Assembly (NCBI RefSeq): GCF_003073045.1
Contig: NC_037593.1
Span: forward strand, 13,710,735-13,774,734
From: Pomacea canaliculata
Taxonomy: Eukaryota > Mollusca > Gastropoda > Architaenioglossa > Ampullariidae
Length of the DNA stretch: 64,000 nt
Reading direction: 5' to 3'
Positions 21,655 through 31,678 of the stretch are shown piece by piece. Under the pieces are notes generated by a model. The model saw only the letters and a list, made by a program, of their open reading frames with translations, did not search any database and had not been told where the DNA came from. Each line of letters opens with the position of its first letter. The first letter of the stretch is position 1. The position numbers and the translations under genes are program-made.

Positions 21655-22048
21655 TGATTTGAAGAAAAAAGCAGAGAGTGTATTACATCATCAACGCTTT
21701 GTCGTCTTGTGGCATGACGAAATGACAGTTACATGTGACTTAGTTTTTGATAAACTTTCTGGGAACTTGTTGGGTTTGTTGGTAGTCAGGATGAACAGGC
21801 ATCAACCCCTGCCACCATGCATTAGTTTTTTACATTGTAGGCTTAACTACAATATCAGCAGAAGCATTGGTTTCTTTGGCACACAATCAGTTACTGCAGA
21901 TGCTTTGTTTACACTTTTCTCGCAGCCTTTGGTCTTGTTGAGGAAGCAGGGTTTAAAGTGGTATGATCCACAAGTGATAAGGCCTCACCAAATAAAAGGC
22001 TCTATGAAATGCATGGCAGTGGTGCAGATATTTGTTATAAAACAATAA
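21655..22048 (+). pseudogene. P-element-like transposase fragment, unit D
   Basis: Has the most ancestral-looking motif of the three (LWHDEMTV), but its frame is broken by small indels that B lacks (near 21764, 21813 and 21851). Confidence 0.6.
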
Positions 22049-22916
22049 TCTGTCTGCCAGTGAGATATATATTTTTTTCTGACGTTCCTCACTTACTCAA
22101 AACAGTGAGAAAGCAATTTATATAATTCTGGATCAGGTCGGCAGACGCGCTATCTTTGGTTAAATGGTCAACATCTGCTTTAGGCAAGTGTCATTGATAT
22201 CTTTAACAGAGATACATCTAGTCAGCTGTACAGAACTAAACTTATGATCATGTATATCTGACACCTACTTCTATCGTGAATGTTAGATTGGCAAGCCAGG
22301 TGCTTAGGGGGACAATAAAATTACCATCTTCATACCTTTAATTCCCATTATACCAAATATGCTTGCAAATGCCATTTTCCAATCCAAGCAAAGTAGTATG
22401 AAAAGGAAGTAGCACATAAAAAACATGGGCAGTCAATAACATAAATCAGTAATCAGTTGATGTCTTTGCAAAAAACTATTAAAGTGACCTCATTTAAAAA
22501 TAGTGTAGAGATCATTGACCAATATTCTGAAAATTACACCCCAGTTACACATTTGAACTAGTTGCCTTCAAACCTTTTTAAGTCCCTTTAGTTTTTTGGT
22601 TGAAGTATGTCTTGACAGTTTAAAATTTTCCATAAACTTCTTGCACTTGTGGTGTGCCCGAACCATAGAATAGGATTTAACAATCAGAAATAAAATATTC
22701 TCTTTTAATTTCTGTGATGCTAAGATGCTATACATTAGATCATATAAGCAAGTCCTAACTGACTTTGCTTGGCAACAATTAGTATAATATAAATCGAAGG
22801 ACAAAGTCTGCATCTGTCTTCGTATTGTAAAAACAGAGTTTGGAGTTAGAAAAGTGGCTATTGTCTTCCCTTATCTATTAGGCGATGCTTTGTTTTTTTT
22901 TTTTTTTTGTTTTTTT

Positions 22917-23062
22917 TTTGACTTACACTTGGAGACAAATTTTGAGTAAATATAATTTGTTTCGTAAGGTCTGCTTGGAGACCTTGCAAGAGTCCTGCAA
23001 TGCTTTGCGGTCAGATGACTTCATATCTGATAGCGTAAAGGAGATAATCCGTAATATAGATG
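22917..23062 (+). other. exon-like segment 1, unit D (most complete)
   Basis: Open as TYTWRQILSKYNLFRKVCLE, then TLQESCNALRSDDFISDSVK and EIIRNID, to a donor GATG|GTAAGT at 23062/23063. Keeps the 22 bp missing in B and C. Unrecognised. It is preceded by a poly-T tract that lengthened in this unit. Confidence 0.35.
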
Positions 23063-23359
23063 GTAAGTACAGGCTGTAAAGTGTTACACTCTTTTGAGTA
23101 CAGTATTAACATATATATATTTAGAAAATATCAGCAGTTTGAAGCAAATACTAAATGTGTGCGGGAGCAATATTTTTCTTATGTATCGCCATAGTGCATT
23201 TTTATCTAGAAAATGATATATGATGTGAATTCAGTTATGCTTAGTTCAACTTTATTTTTGTCTTTTAAATGCACTCTTCATATATTACTAATGCGGTTGC
23301 AGTAAACTGTTCTGAATTTATGTCAAATGAGATCACATTGTATATTGGTACTTTTTCAG

Positions 23360-23599
23360 GACCATCACTTCTTCAGGACTTACAATTCTCATACTGAGAA
23401 AAAAGACATTTTATTATGCATAAAAGAACTAATACCTGAACATGACACAGGTTCTGAACCTTCTGATAGATCATTGACTCAAATTCTGCACAGAGGGGAC
23501 CTTACAAAATTGAAACCTACTGTGCTTGAGATTTTTCTAAGACTGGAGTCTATTTTTAGACAATGCTTTGATGGACAGATCCTGAAGTTCCTGAAGTAA
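23360..23599 (+). other. exon-like segment 2, unit D
   Basis: Same acceptor and 79 open codons as in B and C (HDTGSEPSD here). Confidence 0.35.
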
Positions 23600-23851
23600 A
23601 ACAAAATAGGAGAAAGAACACACCCCTTAGGATCACCAGTAATCGGTTTTCTAGAAGCAGACACATTTCTGCCATTCATTCCAGTTGACTTATAGAAAAG
23701 GCCACGGTACGGAATCGGTACTTCTAAAAGTTGTAAACAATCTACTCCATTGAGGTTCATCAGCATATTTCTCATGTCTACAGAGGTGCTTACCTTCAAC
23801 TTCGCAGGATCAGTAACTATTGTCATTATCTCACCACCAATGACACTAAAA

Positions 23852-24000
23852 CTCTCATCTGCGCCTTTGTGCTGTCGAGGATGGACTATTGTAATTCTCT
23901 TTTAGCTGGTATCTTCTTGACAGACTTTAAAGGATTCAGAATAATGTTGCTCGCCTCATCTGTAGACCATCTACATGTGAACATATATCAACTACCTATA
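23852..24000 (+). repeat. LINE reverse-transcriptase remnant, unit D
   Basis: SRMDYCNSLLAG plus a second-frame RIQNNVARLICR-type block. Closer to the unit A copy than to B and C. Confidence 0.7.
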
Positions 24001-24089
24001 AATGTAAGCAAATAAAAAATGCGTTCAAGCTTGTTTTACATGTAAGTGATTTTAAATGTTAATAGAAAGCATAACTGTGGTCGGATCTT

Positions 24090-24394
24090 GTCTATTCTGT
24101 CCAAAACGAGTTTATTTATTTATTTACTTTTTTACTGCCCAGCATAGCAGGGTTTATTTCAGAAATATCTTGACATTTTCACAGTTCTTTTCACAGAATT
24201 AACTTTACTCATGCATTGCCGACATCAGTGTTAACAGGTGAGCAGTGTCACATGCTGGCTCAGCGCGAGCCTGGGTTGTAGAGGGGAGGAGGGGGTTGCT
24301 GCGTCACTGTAATCTGACGCAATTTTGTTTTTGTTGTTTTTGACGTCATTGGCACGGTGGGAGAAGGAAAGGAAAGTAGAGAGCGGCCATCAGG
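24090..24394 (+). promoter_or_regulatory. gene E promoter region and 5' noncoding exon
   Basis: Donor at 24394/24395 (CATCAGG|GTGAGT); acceptor GTCTTTCAG ends at 24819. CRE TGACGTCA at 24341-24348 with TTGG. The E-box block is deleted here (gtgtcacatgctgg). Confidence 0.5.
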
Positions 24395-24829
24395 GTGAGT
24401 AGCTGGAAAAGGAATCTGTTCTGAGTACATCGGAGTAACATCTGTCTGTGGGGATATTGTAGGGTCCAAAAGGAGAAGTGAGGGAGTGGCGCTTGGTATA
24501 TGTATGTGTCCCCTTCTGTCCCAGACCCATTGTTTTGTTTTGTGTTTCCTACCTTGCTCCTTTTATTTCATTTGTTTGTTTGTTTTTATTAAACGTGTAT
24601 TTGTAGCGTTCTCGCGTGTGCTTGTCGTTTGTTCTGCACTGGAGAGAGATTGGATTTGTTGTTGCACGCGACAAGTAGCAATGTTTATTTATTTTGCCTT
24701 CTTAGAAAGACTGATTGAACTGCTACGGATTTTCTGTATTTACAGTGTTGATTCATTTACCATGGTTGGTCTCTGATCTGTTTCTATTGTGTAAGTCTAT
24801 GGATTGCTTCGTCTTTCAGATCCACTCTG

Positions 24830-26002
24830 ATGGCGCTCAGCCTGCTAACAAGAATCTTTCTAACTCTGTGCACCGCAACCCTGCTGACGATGCTGTATGT
24901 CAGCCAGTCACGTGACGCTGTCATCCTAGTTCAGCCCGATCCACTCGATGTCCAGGATGAACTACGCGGCACTAATCAGTGTCTGACATTGGGTAAGCAC
25001 TCTTGGAAATACAATGTAAAATACGGGCGGCCAGGGCTGCTGATAAACCCTTCAAAAGACTCTCACGTGTTGAGAGGGAGCACCACAGACATCGTCAACA
25101 GGATCTACAACAACATGTGTCACGGTCACCAGACCCTGCCTAACGTACAATTCACTTTCCCAGACGTACTGCTCATTGTCGAATTTACAGAACCTGCACA
25201 CTACAATGCCATTCCCTACCTTGAACTTCTGTACAGGAGATATTTTCCTAATATTCTCTATTGCGGTCTGGAACCTGAAACTCTCAAGAAACAGATTGTG
25301 GCTAAGAAACTCTGGTTCCCTATCTACTATTTGTATGCTCTGAAGGACAACTGGCAAACAAAGTACGAGTGTATTCAGCATGCCATGAAAATGTGTGACA
25401 GCTACATCGGCTACCTGCTGATCGGCGACGACACTCTCATCAACATGACGAACTTTGAAAGAACTCCGAAAAATAAAGTGATGGTGGGTGATGAGTTTGT
25501 CAGAACCGGAGAACACATGAACACCACTCAGTTCAAGTATTCGTGGCCGTGGTGGGGTGCGGAAGGCGGGAGGAGTGCCTTGCTAGGTGTGCTTAACGAG
25601 CTCGCCTTTAAAGCGAACCGTGACAATGATCATCTTGCACAAGAATTCCTTCGAAATTATTATTCCTTTGTCAACCACAGCACCATCTTTCACTTTATGC
25701 CGACCGACTTCCTGTACGTCCCCAAACGGCTGTCGTCCATTTTCCTCTACATGACGTCATTGTTTCTGAAATACAAGGCCAACGTGGAAGTGGCGATTCC
25801 GTTTTTTGTGTGTGGTCTGGAACACCCAGGGGACGTGTACTTTGTTAGAATGCTCAGTCTATGGGGCAACGACAGAGATAATTCACAGAAACGTTTTGAT
25901 AAGGACCTCGTGTACCTGCACCCTTTTAAGTACTATGCCAATTTTAAGAGCACACCTCAAGGGAAGGACTTTATCTGTCAGAAGTATTTACGAAGTAAGT
26001 AA
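24830..26002 (+). CDS. gene E: type II membrane protein, glycosyltransferase-like, 390 aa
   Basis: Intact. Signal anchor at residues 5-24 (MALSLLTRIFLTLCTATLLT), VEFTEPAHY at 117-125, GDDTLIN at 199-205, EGGRSALLGVLNEL at 245-258. Distinguishing features: KLWFP in place of KLGFP (near 160-164), CHGHQT in place of CPGHQT, and patch VRTGEHMNTTQFKYSWPWWG, which resembles A more than C or D. The C-terminus is complete (YLHPFKYYANF...FICQKYLRSK). The mix of C/D-like and A-like stretches suggests gene conversion. Confidence 0.85.
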   Translation: MALSLLTRIFLTLCTATLLTMLYVSQSRDAVILVQPDPLDVQDELRGTNQCLTLGKHSWKYNVKYGRPGLLINPSKDSHVLRGSTTDIVNRIYNNMCHGHQTLPNVQFTFPDVLLIVEFTEPAHYNAIPYLELLYRRYFPNILYCGLEPETLKKQIVAKKLWFPIYYLYALKDNWQTKYECIQHAMKMCDSYIGYLLIGDDTLINMTNFERTPKNKVMVGDEFVRTGEHMNTTQFKYSWPWWGAEGGRSALLGVLNELAFKANRDNDHLAQEFLRNYYSFVNHSTIFHFMPTDFLYVPKRLSSIFLYMTSLFLKYKANVEVAIPFFVCGLEHPGDVYFVRMLSLWGNDRDNSQKRFDKDLVYLHPFKYYANFKSTPQGKDFICQKYLRSK

Positions 26003-26118
26003 TTATCGGCATGCATGACCATTTCTTGGTTAACATCTGTGAAACAACTAGTACTCAACGTCTAAGACTCTTATCTCCCTTTTATCTTTATCTTTGCATT
26101 TGACAAAGGGTATCTGTG

Positions 26119-26337
26119 ATGAGCCGCGCTTACACCATACAGCAGAAAAAAAGGAGTTTAAACCTGTGCAGAAAATTGGGGGACTTGACGGGCCAGATGG
26201 AAGCAATCAAGAATGATCTCGATGGCTGCCAATCTGCGTGTACTTCTAATCTTTCTGCCTCCGTTCCAATAATTATTTCCCTTCACAGTCTAACACCTAC
26301 GGGCTTTAAAGACCTCCTCCGACTGTTCCGAATTTAA
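26119..26337 (+). CDS. conserved small ORF downstream of gene E
   Basis: 72-73 codons, MSRAYTIQQ...CTSNLSASVPIIISLHSLTP. Same position relative to the gene as in B-D. Function unknown. Confidence 0.3.
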   Translation: MSRAYTIQQKKRSLNLCRKLGDLTGQMEAIKNDLDGCQSACTSNLSASVPIIISLHSLTPTGFKDLLRLFRI

Positions 26338-26568
26338 GTAGATTCTGGTAATATAGCAGAAATATATTCTGTAAGTTTCAGCGACTTTAACACAACAGTT
26401 TATCTATTATCTAATTTCAAGGTTGGCGATTTGCACCCATAGTCAGCAAGTCTTGCAAAATCTCGCCCCTACCCGCGAATAACGTGTGACGTCACAGTGG
26501 GTGGTGTCCACCCTGTCACTGTAGGCGTGTAATGACCTAAAGGTGAAGGGTTACATCAGGCTTGTCAG

Positions 26569-26707
26569 ATGATCTTTATTTATTTTGCTCTAGTAGCGAA
26601 GACGAGTTTAAAAGGTTGTCTTCCGACATTGAAAGTATTAAAACTCACGTGTTTGAGTCTGAGTTTCACAATACTCAGGTTAGAATCACCAAAGACAAAA
26701 TCTTTAG
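26569..26707 (+). other. exon-like conserved open segment, unit E
   Basis: DDLYLFCSSSEDEFKRLSSD and onward to a TTTAG|GTAAGAAA donor. Confidence 0.35.
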
Positions 26708-27065
26708 GTAAGAAACGACAAAGAACGACTTCACAATACCACGTGGTAAGCAACTATGTTGTGCATATGTTCTGTCGTGTAGTGAATCCTTTATCAACCG
26801 AATGATAAATTAGAATAAAAATTTAAAGTACCCACTTAATCACCATTGTTTTCTCTTCACCTGTATGGTCTGACTGAAGTTCAATTAACAATTACAATGT
26901 ACATCGCAAATCTAATTACTTTATAAAATTCAGGTGAAGGTTTTAGGAAATATTTTGACAATAGTGACACGAATAAAACACACCGCACTTAACAAACAGA
27001 CGAGTTAATAAGTTATCACACTCACTCACCCACTCAAAGCCTCTCCCACTCACTCACCCACTACA

Positions 27066-27480
27066 CTGTAGGACCTCCAGCCGAATTGTTTACCAGACTA
27101 TTTATTTTCTGTGCGCATTCGCACTCCTGCGGGGACACCGGAAGTCCCGACCAGATACAAAGACGTATTCTCCTGAAGCTTGTTCAGGTCTCAGGTATGT
27201 AAGTGAATGTCTGTCGCAACAGAGGTTCTTTTTGTGGCAATGCAAGGAAAGTGCTTCCGAGGGTTCGATTGATCACCTTGAAAAATAATGTCCAAAGGGG
27301 TCAGAAAGGCAGGAGTTCAAACATGTGACAACAGATTACAACTTGTGGATGTTTTATTATGATAATTTTATTATACCGACAAGAAATTCTGTCTCCTTCC
27401 TATGCACATGTTCTGTCACCGCCAGTATTGAAGAATACTTCCTGACAATTTTGATCATCAGAGTAGCATGCGATGGTAAG
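27066..27480. other. spacer, nothing recognised
   Basis: Non-repeated sequence after the array. No gene or known repeat seen. Confidence 0.5.
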
Positions 27481-27485
27481 CTTTA

Positions 27486-27684
27486 ATGGAAAGAAGTTTA
27501 TTTGGCTTAGCAGACGATCCTTATTTAATTTCCGTTAGTAGCAAATGTGTAACACTGTTTTTTTTCTTGCTTGAAAGTATGAAGCCTCACACGTTTGAAC
27601 CTGAGGATTGTGAAGGTTACAAACAACAAACACAATATTTTCAGGCAGCAGACGGCGAAGAACGACTTCACAATTCCACGTGGT
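27486..27684 (+). other. divergent copy of the exon-like segment
   Basis: Aligns with 26560-26750: DDPYLISVSS, ESMKPHTFEPEDCEG, then the shared 'gaagaacgacttcacaa.. ccacgtggtaagca'. Here the frame stays open for 66 codons to a CACGTG|GTAAGC donor, while the array copies stop after TTTAGGTAA. Probably the remnant of an older unit that lost its gene. Confidence 0.4.
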
Positions 27685-27699
27685 AAGCATTGATGATTT

Positions 27700-29890
27700 T
27701 CGTCACCAAACATCGTAACAATAACTTAGTTTTTATATATTGGAAAAAATGGGTATAACTCTACTCGGGTACAATAATAACAATAAATGTCACACTCATC
27801 CTACTTCAGAACAGAAGAGAATGGCTTGAAGACTTCTTCAACATTTGGGTCTTTCAGCTTCAGCTTGAGGTTGTTAGAACAAGATCAGGGTCGCTACCCA
27901 TGTCATCGTCTGGGTACGTCCTTCTGAGGTCAGCAGCCAGAGAAGGAGAACTTATCAGTCTGTGCGGCGCTGCTGTCTCATGGAGTAGAACGTGAAAAGA
28001 AAATTGCACCAGTTATTTTTTTCTAAAGGAAAAGGTGCATTGAATTAAAGCCTGTTGTGGAGGGGCAGGAGCGGAATTTTGTATTCACCTTTCTCATTGT
28101 CACCTCCACCTCGTATTTCCTCTAATGCTTCTCTCTCTTGTCGTCATGGATTTCATGGATTTCACAGGCTTTCCTCGTTCAGAACACACCTGGACACTTC
28201 TACCTGTTCTCTCTTCCCCTTACCGATCGGTAAGACGTGACGTGTTCAGTTGGAAAAATACTTTTGGGTCATGTTACCTTGATGCCTGGGGATAACGCTG
28301 ATAAAAACAGTAAGTCATGCGGATTGATCCAATTCAGTTTTTGATGATCATGTGACGCCCGTTTGGTTGTTGAAATGATTTTTTATGAATCAAGCCGCCT
28401 TAGGTGTTCGTGTTAATGGACGACAAGAAGAAGAGCTGGCCAATCAGCGAGCGATAAAGTCTCAACATGGATGTGACACCAGCTTCACCTTCGGCAAATT
28501 TGTCCTTGCGACGAGGGTCACCGATGTCTCTCTAAAAACTTGAGAAGTTATTTTACCGTCTGATGAACATTTCTTTCACACCTTCCAAGAAACTGGTTCG
28601 TACAGGTAAGGCTGTTACAACATACAGTCGCATCTTTTATTTTTCCCATGTCAACAAATGACGATTGGGCTTGGGCACCGACATGCACATAAGGTAAAAA
28701 TACACTTACATTAATTGGAAAACACAGAGACAACCATAAGAGTATCAAGCGAAATCATGATTTTTTTAATTTTATGAACTTGATAACATTCTAAATAACA
28801 ATGTGGATGAACATGATTTTGTACGCTGTGTAACATCACTTTTTATGTTTTCTGAAGTTTTAACTACAATGGGATTTTACTCAGAAGCTGGTTGACGACT
28901 TATTTTCTATGTAACAGGTTTTATCTAAGCTAGAAGATTCATATTTCACTGCTATTCTAATCATTGTTGTTGTCGTCGCTATAATCGACACCAAAAATGA
29001 GAGTATCTTTTGCATAAAATAGTGATAATATTTAATTAGTTGTGAGAAGAATGTATCACAGACATATAATCCCAACGTGAACAAAATAATCAATTGCTAA
29101 TTGTCACTTTTCATTGACGATGAAATTGTTGAGATCTTAATGGTGAATCGTGACTGGTTGAGGGCTCAGGATCAGAACTGTAGGGTGATAATAATTCTCT
29201 AAAAAGAACATAATAATTCTGTGTGATTAATAATTTTAATTTTTGCAACTCGTGGTTTTAAAGGGACTGGGTATAGTTTTGAGAAAATTTATTCTTCAAC
29301 TAATAAAAGGAGAAAAGCACCAGAAGTAACTTTTGTATTTTCTTTTGAGTACGATTAACGTGTTAAAGTAGCTGTTGAGGTGTGGTCGGATTAAATCATA
29401 AAATATGAATTCCAGCTAGATGTGAATGTAGGGGTACCACAGAAACTACAGGCGTCTGTTGATTTCTAAAGGCCAGGGGAGGGCAAACAACAAATAGTGG
29501 AAGCAAACATCCTTTCAAAGAAAAATTTTCAGTGGCATTAAGTTTGTAAATGTATTGTTTGATAAAGGAAATGTATGAGGTGCAGAATAGTGTTCATTGA
29601 TTGAGTAAGGAATACTTGTTCAGTCAGTCAGTGAGTAAGTAAAGTGAGAAGCTAAGCAGCTGCTGCAGTCTCTGCCCCGGGAAACACAGCAAAATCGTCA
29701 GCATTATAAAAAATAAAAAAACACACATAAAAAGCCCTAAACAATCAATGCATAGGAATATTTTATAAAAATAAATCAACAAACAAGTTTTCTTTCATGA
29801 TTCGGCAATATCAGCCGAGGGAAGGAAAAAGCATATTGAAAAGTATTAACCTGAACTAGACAGAAAAATGGCATTACTTTAAATAAGTTA
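27700..29890. other. 2.2 kb spacer upstream of gene 6
   Basis: No gene recognised. Open frames here (for example 28055-28240) lack any domain or splice support. Confidence 0.5.
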
Positions 29891-29894
29891 TGTG

Positions 29895-30249
29895 AATTTA
29901 TTTTTCAAGTATTTTGGCTTCATGTGTCACAGTTCCCTGACAACAGAAGCGGAAAAAGATCGTTGGATGAGTGTGGAGGTCATGAACCGTCTTACCAGCT
30001 TTTTTTGTGAAGGGATATTAAACAAAGAAGTAACCGATTTAAAATCACAGCCAGCAACCCTGGAGGGTGACTGAACATTACGTTGCTGATATTGATCCTG
30101 AGCGGGGGGAGCTGTTGAACCAGGAAAAAGATCTGTTAACCTCATTCATATGAACTCAGACCATTAAGTTGGCATCATTCGCACACCTTTGTTCCAAGAC
30201 AGTTGCCGCTGTGAACAATATTATTAATTAATGAAATACCGTAGCTGCC
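29895..30249 (+). promoter_or_regulatory. gene 6 5' flank / untranslated region
   Basis: Contains the 'aaatcacagccagcaaccct' block shared with 2590-2612. Directly before the ATG is gctgccATGG, a strong Kozak context. A possible acceptor (ataccgtag) ends 6 bp before it but is weak. Confidence 0.35.
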
Positions 30250-31407
30250 ATGGCTACCAGACCTCATGTCCTCGGTTTCATAAGCGTGTGCTGCATGTCT
30301 GTGCTGATAGTGCTGTACATGCTCTGGAGACACTACGATGTCACACCTGTCCTGTTAGCCTCCACTGCATCGCTTCTGTCCTTCCGCGATGACGCTCCAA
30401 CCTGCCTCCCGGTTGCAACTCATCCCTGGAATAAGGAAGTACCGAAGGGCATTCCGGGACTGCTCGTAAAACAACACAACTCCTCCAAACTAACCAACAG
30501 GACGGAAATGGTCAATAGACTTCTTAGAATCATGTGCCCCAAGTTCCCTGACTTACCGGAAATCGAGGTCACCTTTCCAGAAATCTTGTTGATTGTTGAT
30601 TTTAACACTCCCGAAATGTACCACGTGATCCCCTACCTGGAGCTTCTTTACCGCAGACACTTTGCGGATATCCTGTACTGCGGCGCCCAGCCGGAGACTT
30701 TAAAGCAGCTCATGGAGAACGTAAGTGTCATAAGTTCTATCTACTTCGTGGACATCCCGCACCACTCCTGGACTCAGAAGTACCGCTGCGTGGAGCTGGC
30801 CATGAAGATGTGCGACAAAGTGGCCGGATACGCTCTCATCGGCGATGACACGCTCATCAACATCAAGGTCCTGCGGTCCCTGCCGCGGGAGAAGCTGTTG
30901 TTTGGAGACAACTTCGGCAGGATCAACACCTCGCTTAAAACTGGCTGGTACTGGTGGAACACAGATGGCGGTCGTCCCGCCATGTTGGGCATGCTGAATG
31001 AGTTGATCTTCAGGGCCAAGCAGCAACACGACCCATTCTCCGACAGCTTCCTTCGCAGTTACTACGCCTACATCAACTCTAGTACCTTGATCTTCCACAT
31101 GGCAACGGACTTCATGTACGTTCCCAAGAGACTGACAGCCAACTTCCTCTACATGGTGGAGCTCTTCCTGAAGTACAATGCTAACGTGGAGGTGGCCATG
31201 CCTTTCTTTGTGAGTGGTCTGGAGCACCCAAGTGACGTGCTGCTTGTCAAGATGCATAGCCTGTGGAACGATGACAGGAACAACCCTGAGAAGTTTTTCC
31301 ACCCCGACGACCTTTACTTGCATCCTTTTAAATATGGATTTAATTTTAAGAAGCCCACCGGACACTCCTTCATCTGTGACACCTATCTACGGGCATCTAT
31401 CGTTTGA
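30250..31407 (+). CDS. gene 6: divergent glycosyltransferase-like paralogue, 385 aa
   Basis: Intact single coding exon with ATG in good Kozak context. Signal anchor at about residues 8-25 (LGFISVCCMSVLIVLYML), CLPVATHPW (52-60), GIPGLLV (67-73), VTFPEILLIVDFNTP (107-121), IPYLELLYRRHFADILYCG (127-145), GYALIGDDTLIN (193-204), DGGRPAMLGMLNELIF, TDFMYVPKRL and C-terminal YLHPFKYGFNF...FICDTYLR. G+C in the coding exon is clearly higher than in the array genes. It keeps the VDFN form and the HFADILYCG form shared with gene 7, so it is probably closer to the family's ancestral state. Same predicted cell role: single-pass Golgi/ER lumenal enzyme; substrate unknown. Confidence 0.85.
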   Translation: MATRPHVLGFISVCCMSVLIVLYMLWRHYDVTPVLLASTASLLSFRDDAPTCLPVATHPWNKEVPKGIPGLLVKQHNSSKLTNRTEMVNRLLRIMCPKFPDLPEIEVTFPEILLIVDFNTPEMYHVIPYLELLYRRHFADILYCGAQPETLKQLMENVSVISSIYFVDIPHHSWTQKYRCVELAMKMCDKVAGYALIGDDTLINIKVLRSLPREKLLFGDNFGRINTSLKTGWYWWNTDGGRPAMLGMLNELIFRAKQQHDPFSDSFLRSYYAYINSSTLIFHMATDFMYVPKRLTANFLYMVELFLKYNANVEVAMPFFVSGLEHPSDVLLVKMHSLWNDDRNNPEKFFHPDDLYLHPFKYGFNFKKPTGHSFICDTYLRASIV

Positions 31408-31501
31408 ATTTTTTGGTAAAGTAACATGTTTATATGGCTTGCATTGAAATGATATTACATAACATACATGTAGAATGTCACACATCTATTGGAAGAGGGC
31501 T

Positions 31502-31507
31502 AATAAA
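31502..31507 (+). terminator. gene 6 polyadenylation signal
   Basis: AATAAA 95 bp after the stop codon. Confidence 0.6.
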
Positions 31508-31678
31508 GTCATAAAAGCTAGGAACTAAACTGAACATGTTTAACTTTTAATCAAGAACAGGTACATTCTTTTTTGCTGTATTTTTATTTTACTTTTAGAC
31601 GACTGCATTCTGCTCAATAGAATATTAAAAATTGTTAACTCGGAGAAACTGAGTCCCGTGTGTTAATGAGATACAAAC

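Larger units (their letters stand above)
17880..24087 (+). repeat. tandem unit D (about 6.2 kb)
   Basis: Same order as unit C, plus a 292-bp LINE insertion at 18099-18390. Between about 20000 and 22130 it differs from B and C mainly by many one- and two-base indels, often in base runs. Confidence 0.9.
24088..27065 (+). repeat. tandem unit E (shortened)
   Basis: Promoter, first exon, gene E, small ORF, exon-like segment and flank. It then jumps to the 'ctcactcacccact' block and diverges, lacking the P-like and LINE parts. No SINE at its head, like unit A. Confidence 0.8.

Noticed and set aside
30700-31365. 221-codon open frame antisense to gene 6
   Set aside because: It is the mirror of a GC-rich coding exon. 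The sense frame carries all family motifs, while the antisense frame has no domain; similar antisense frames occur over the other copies.
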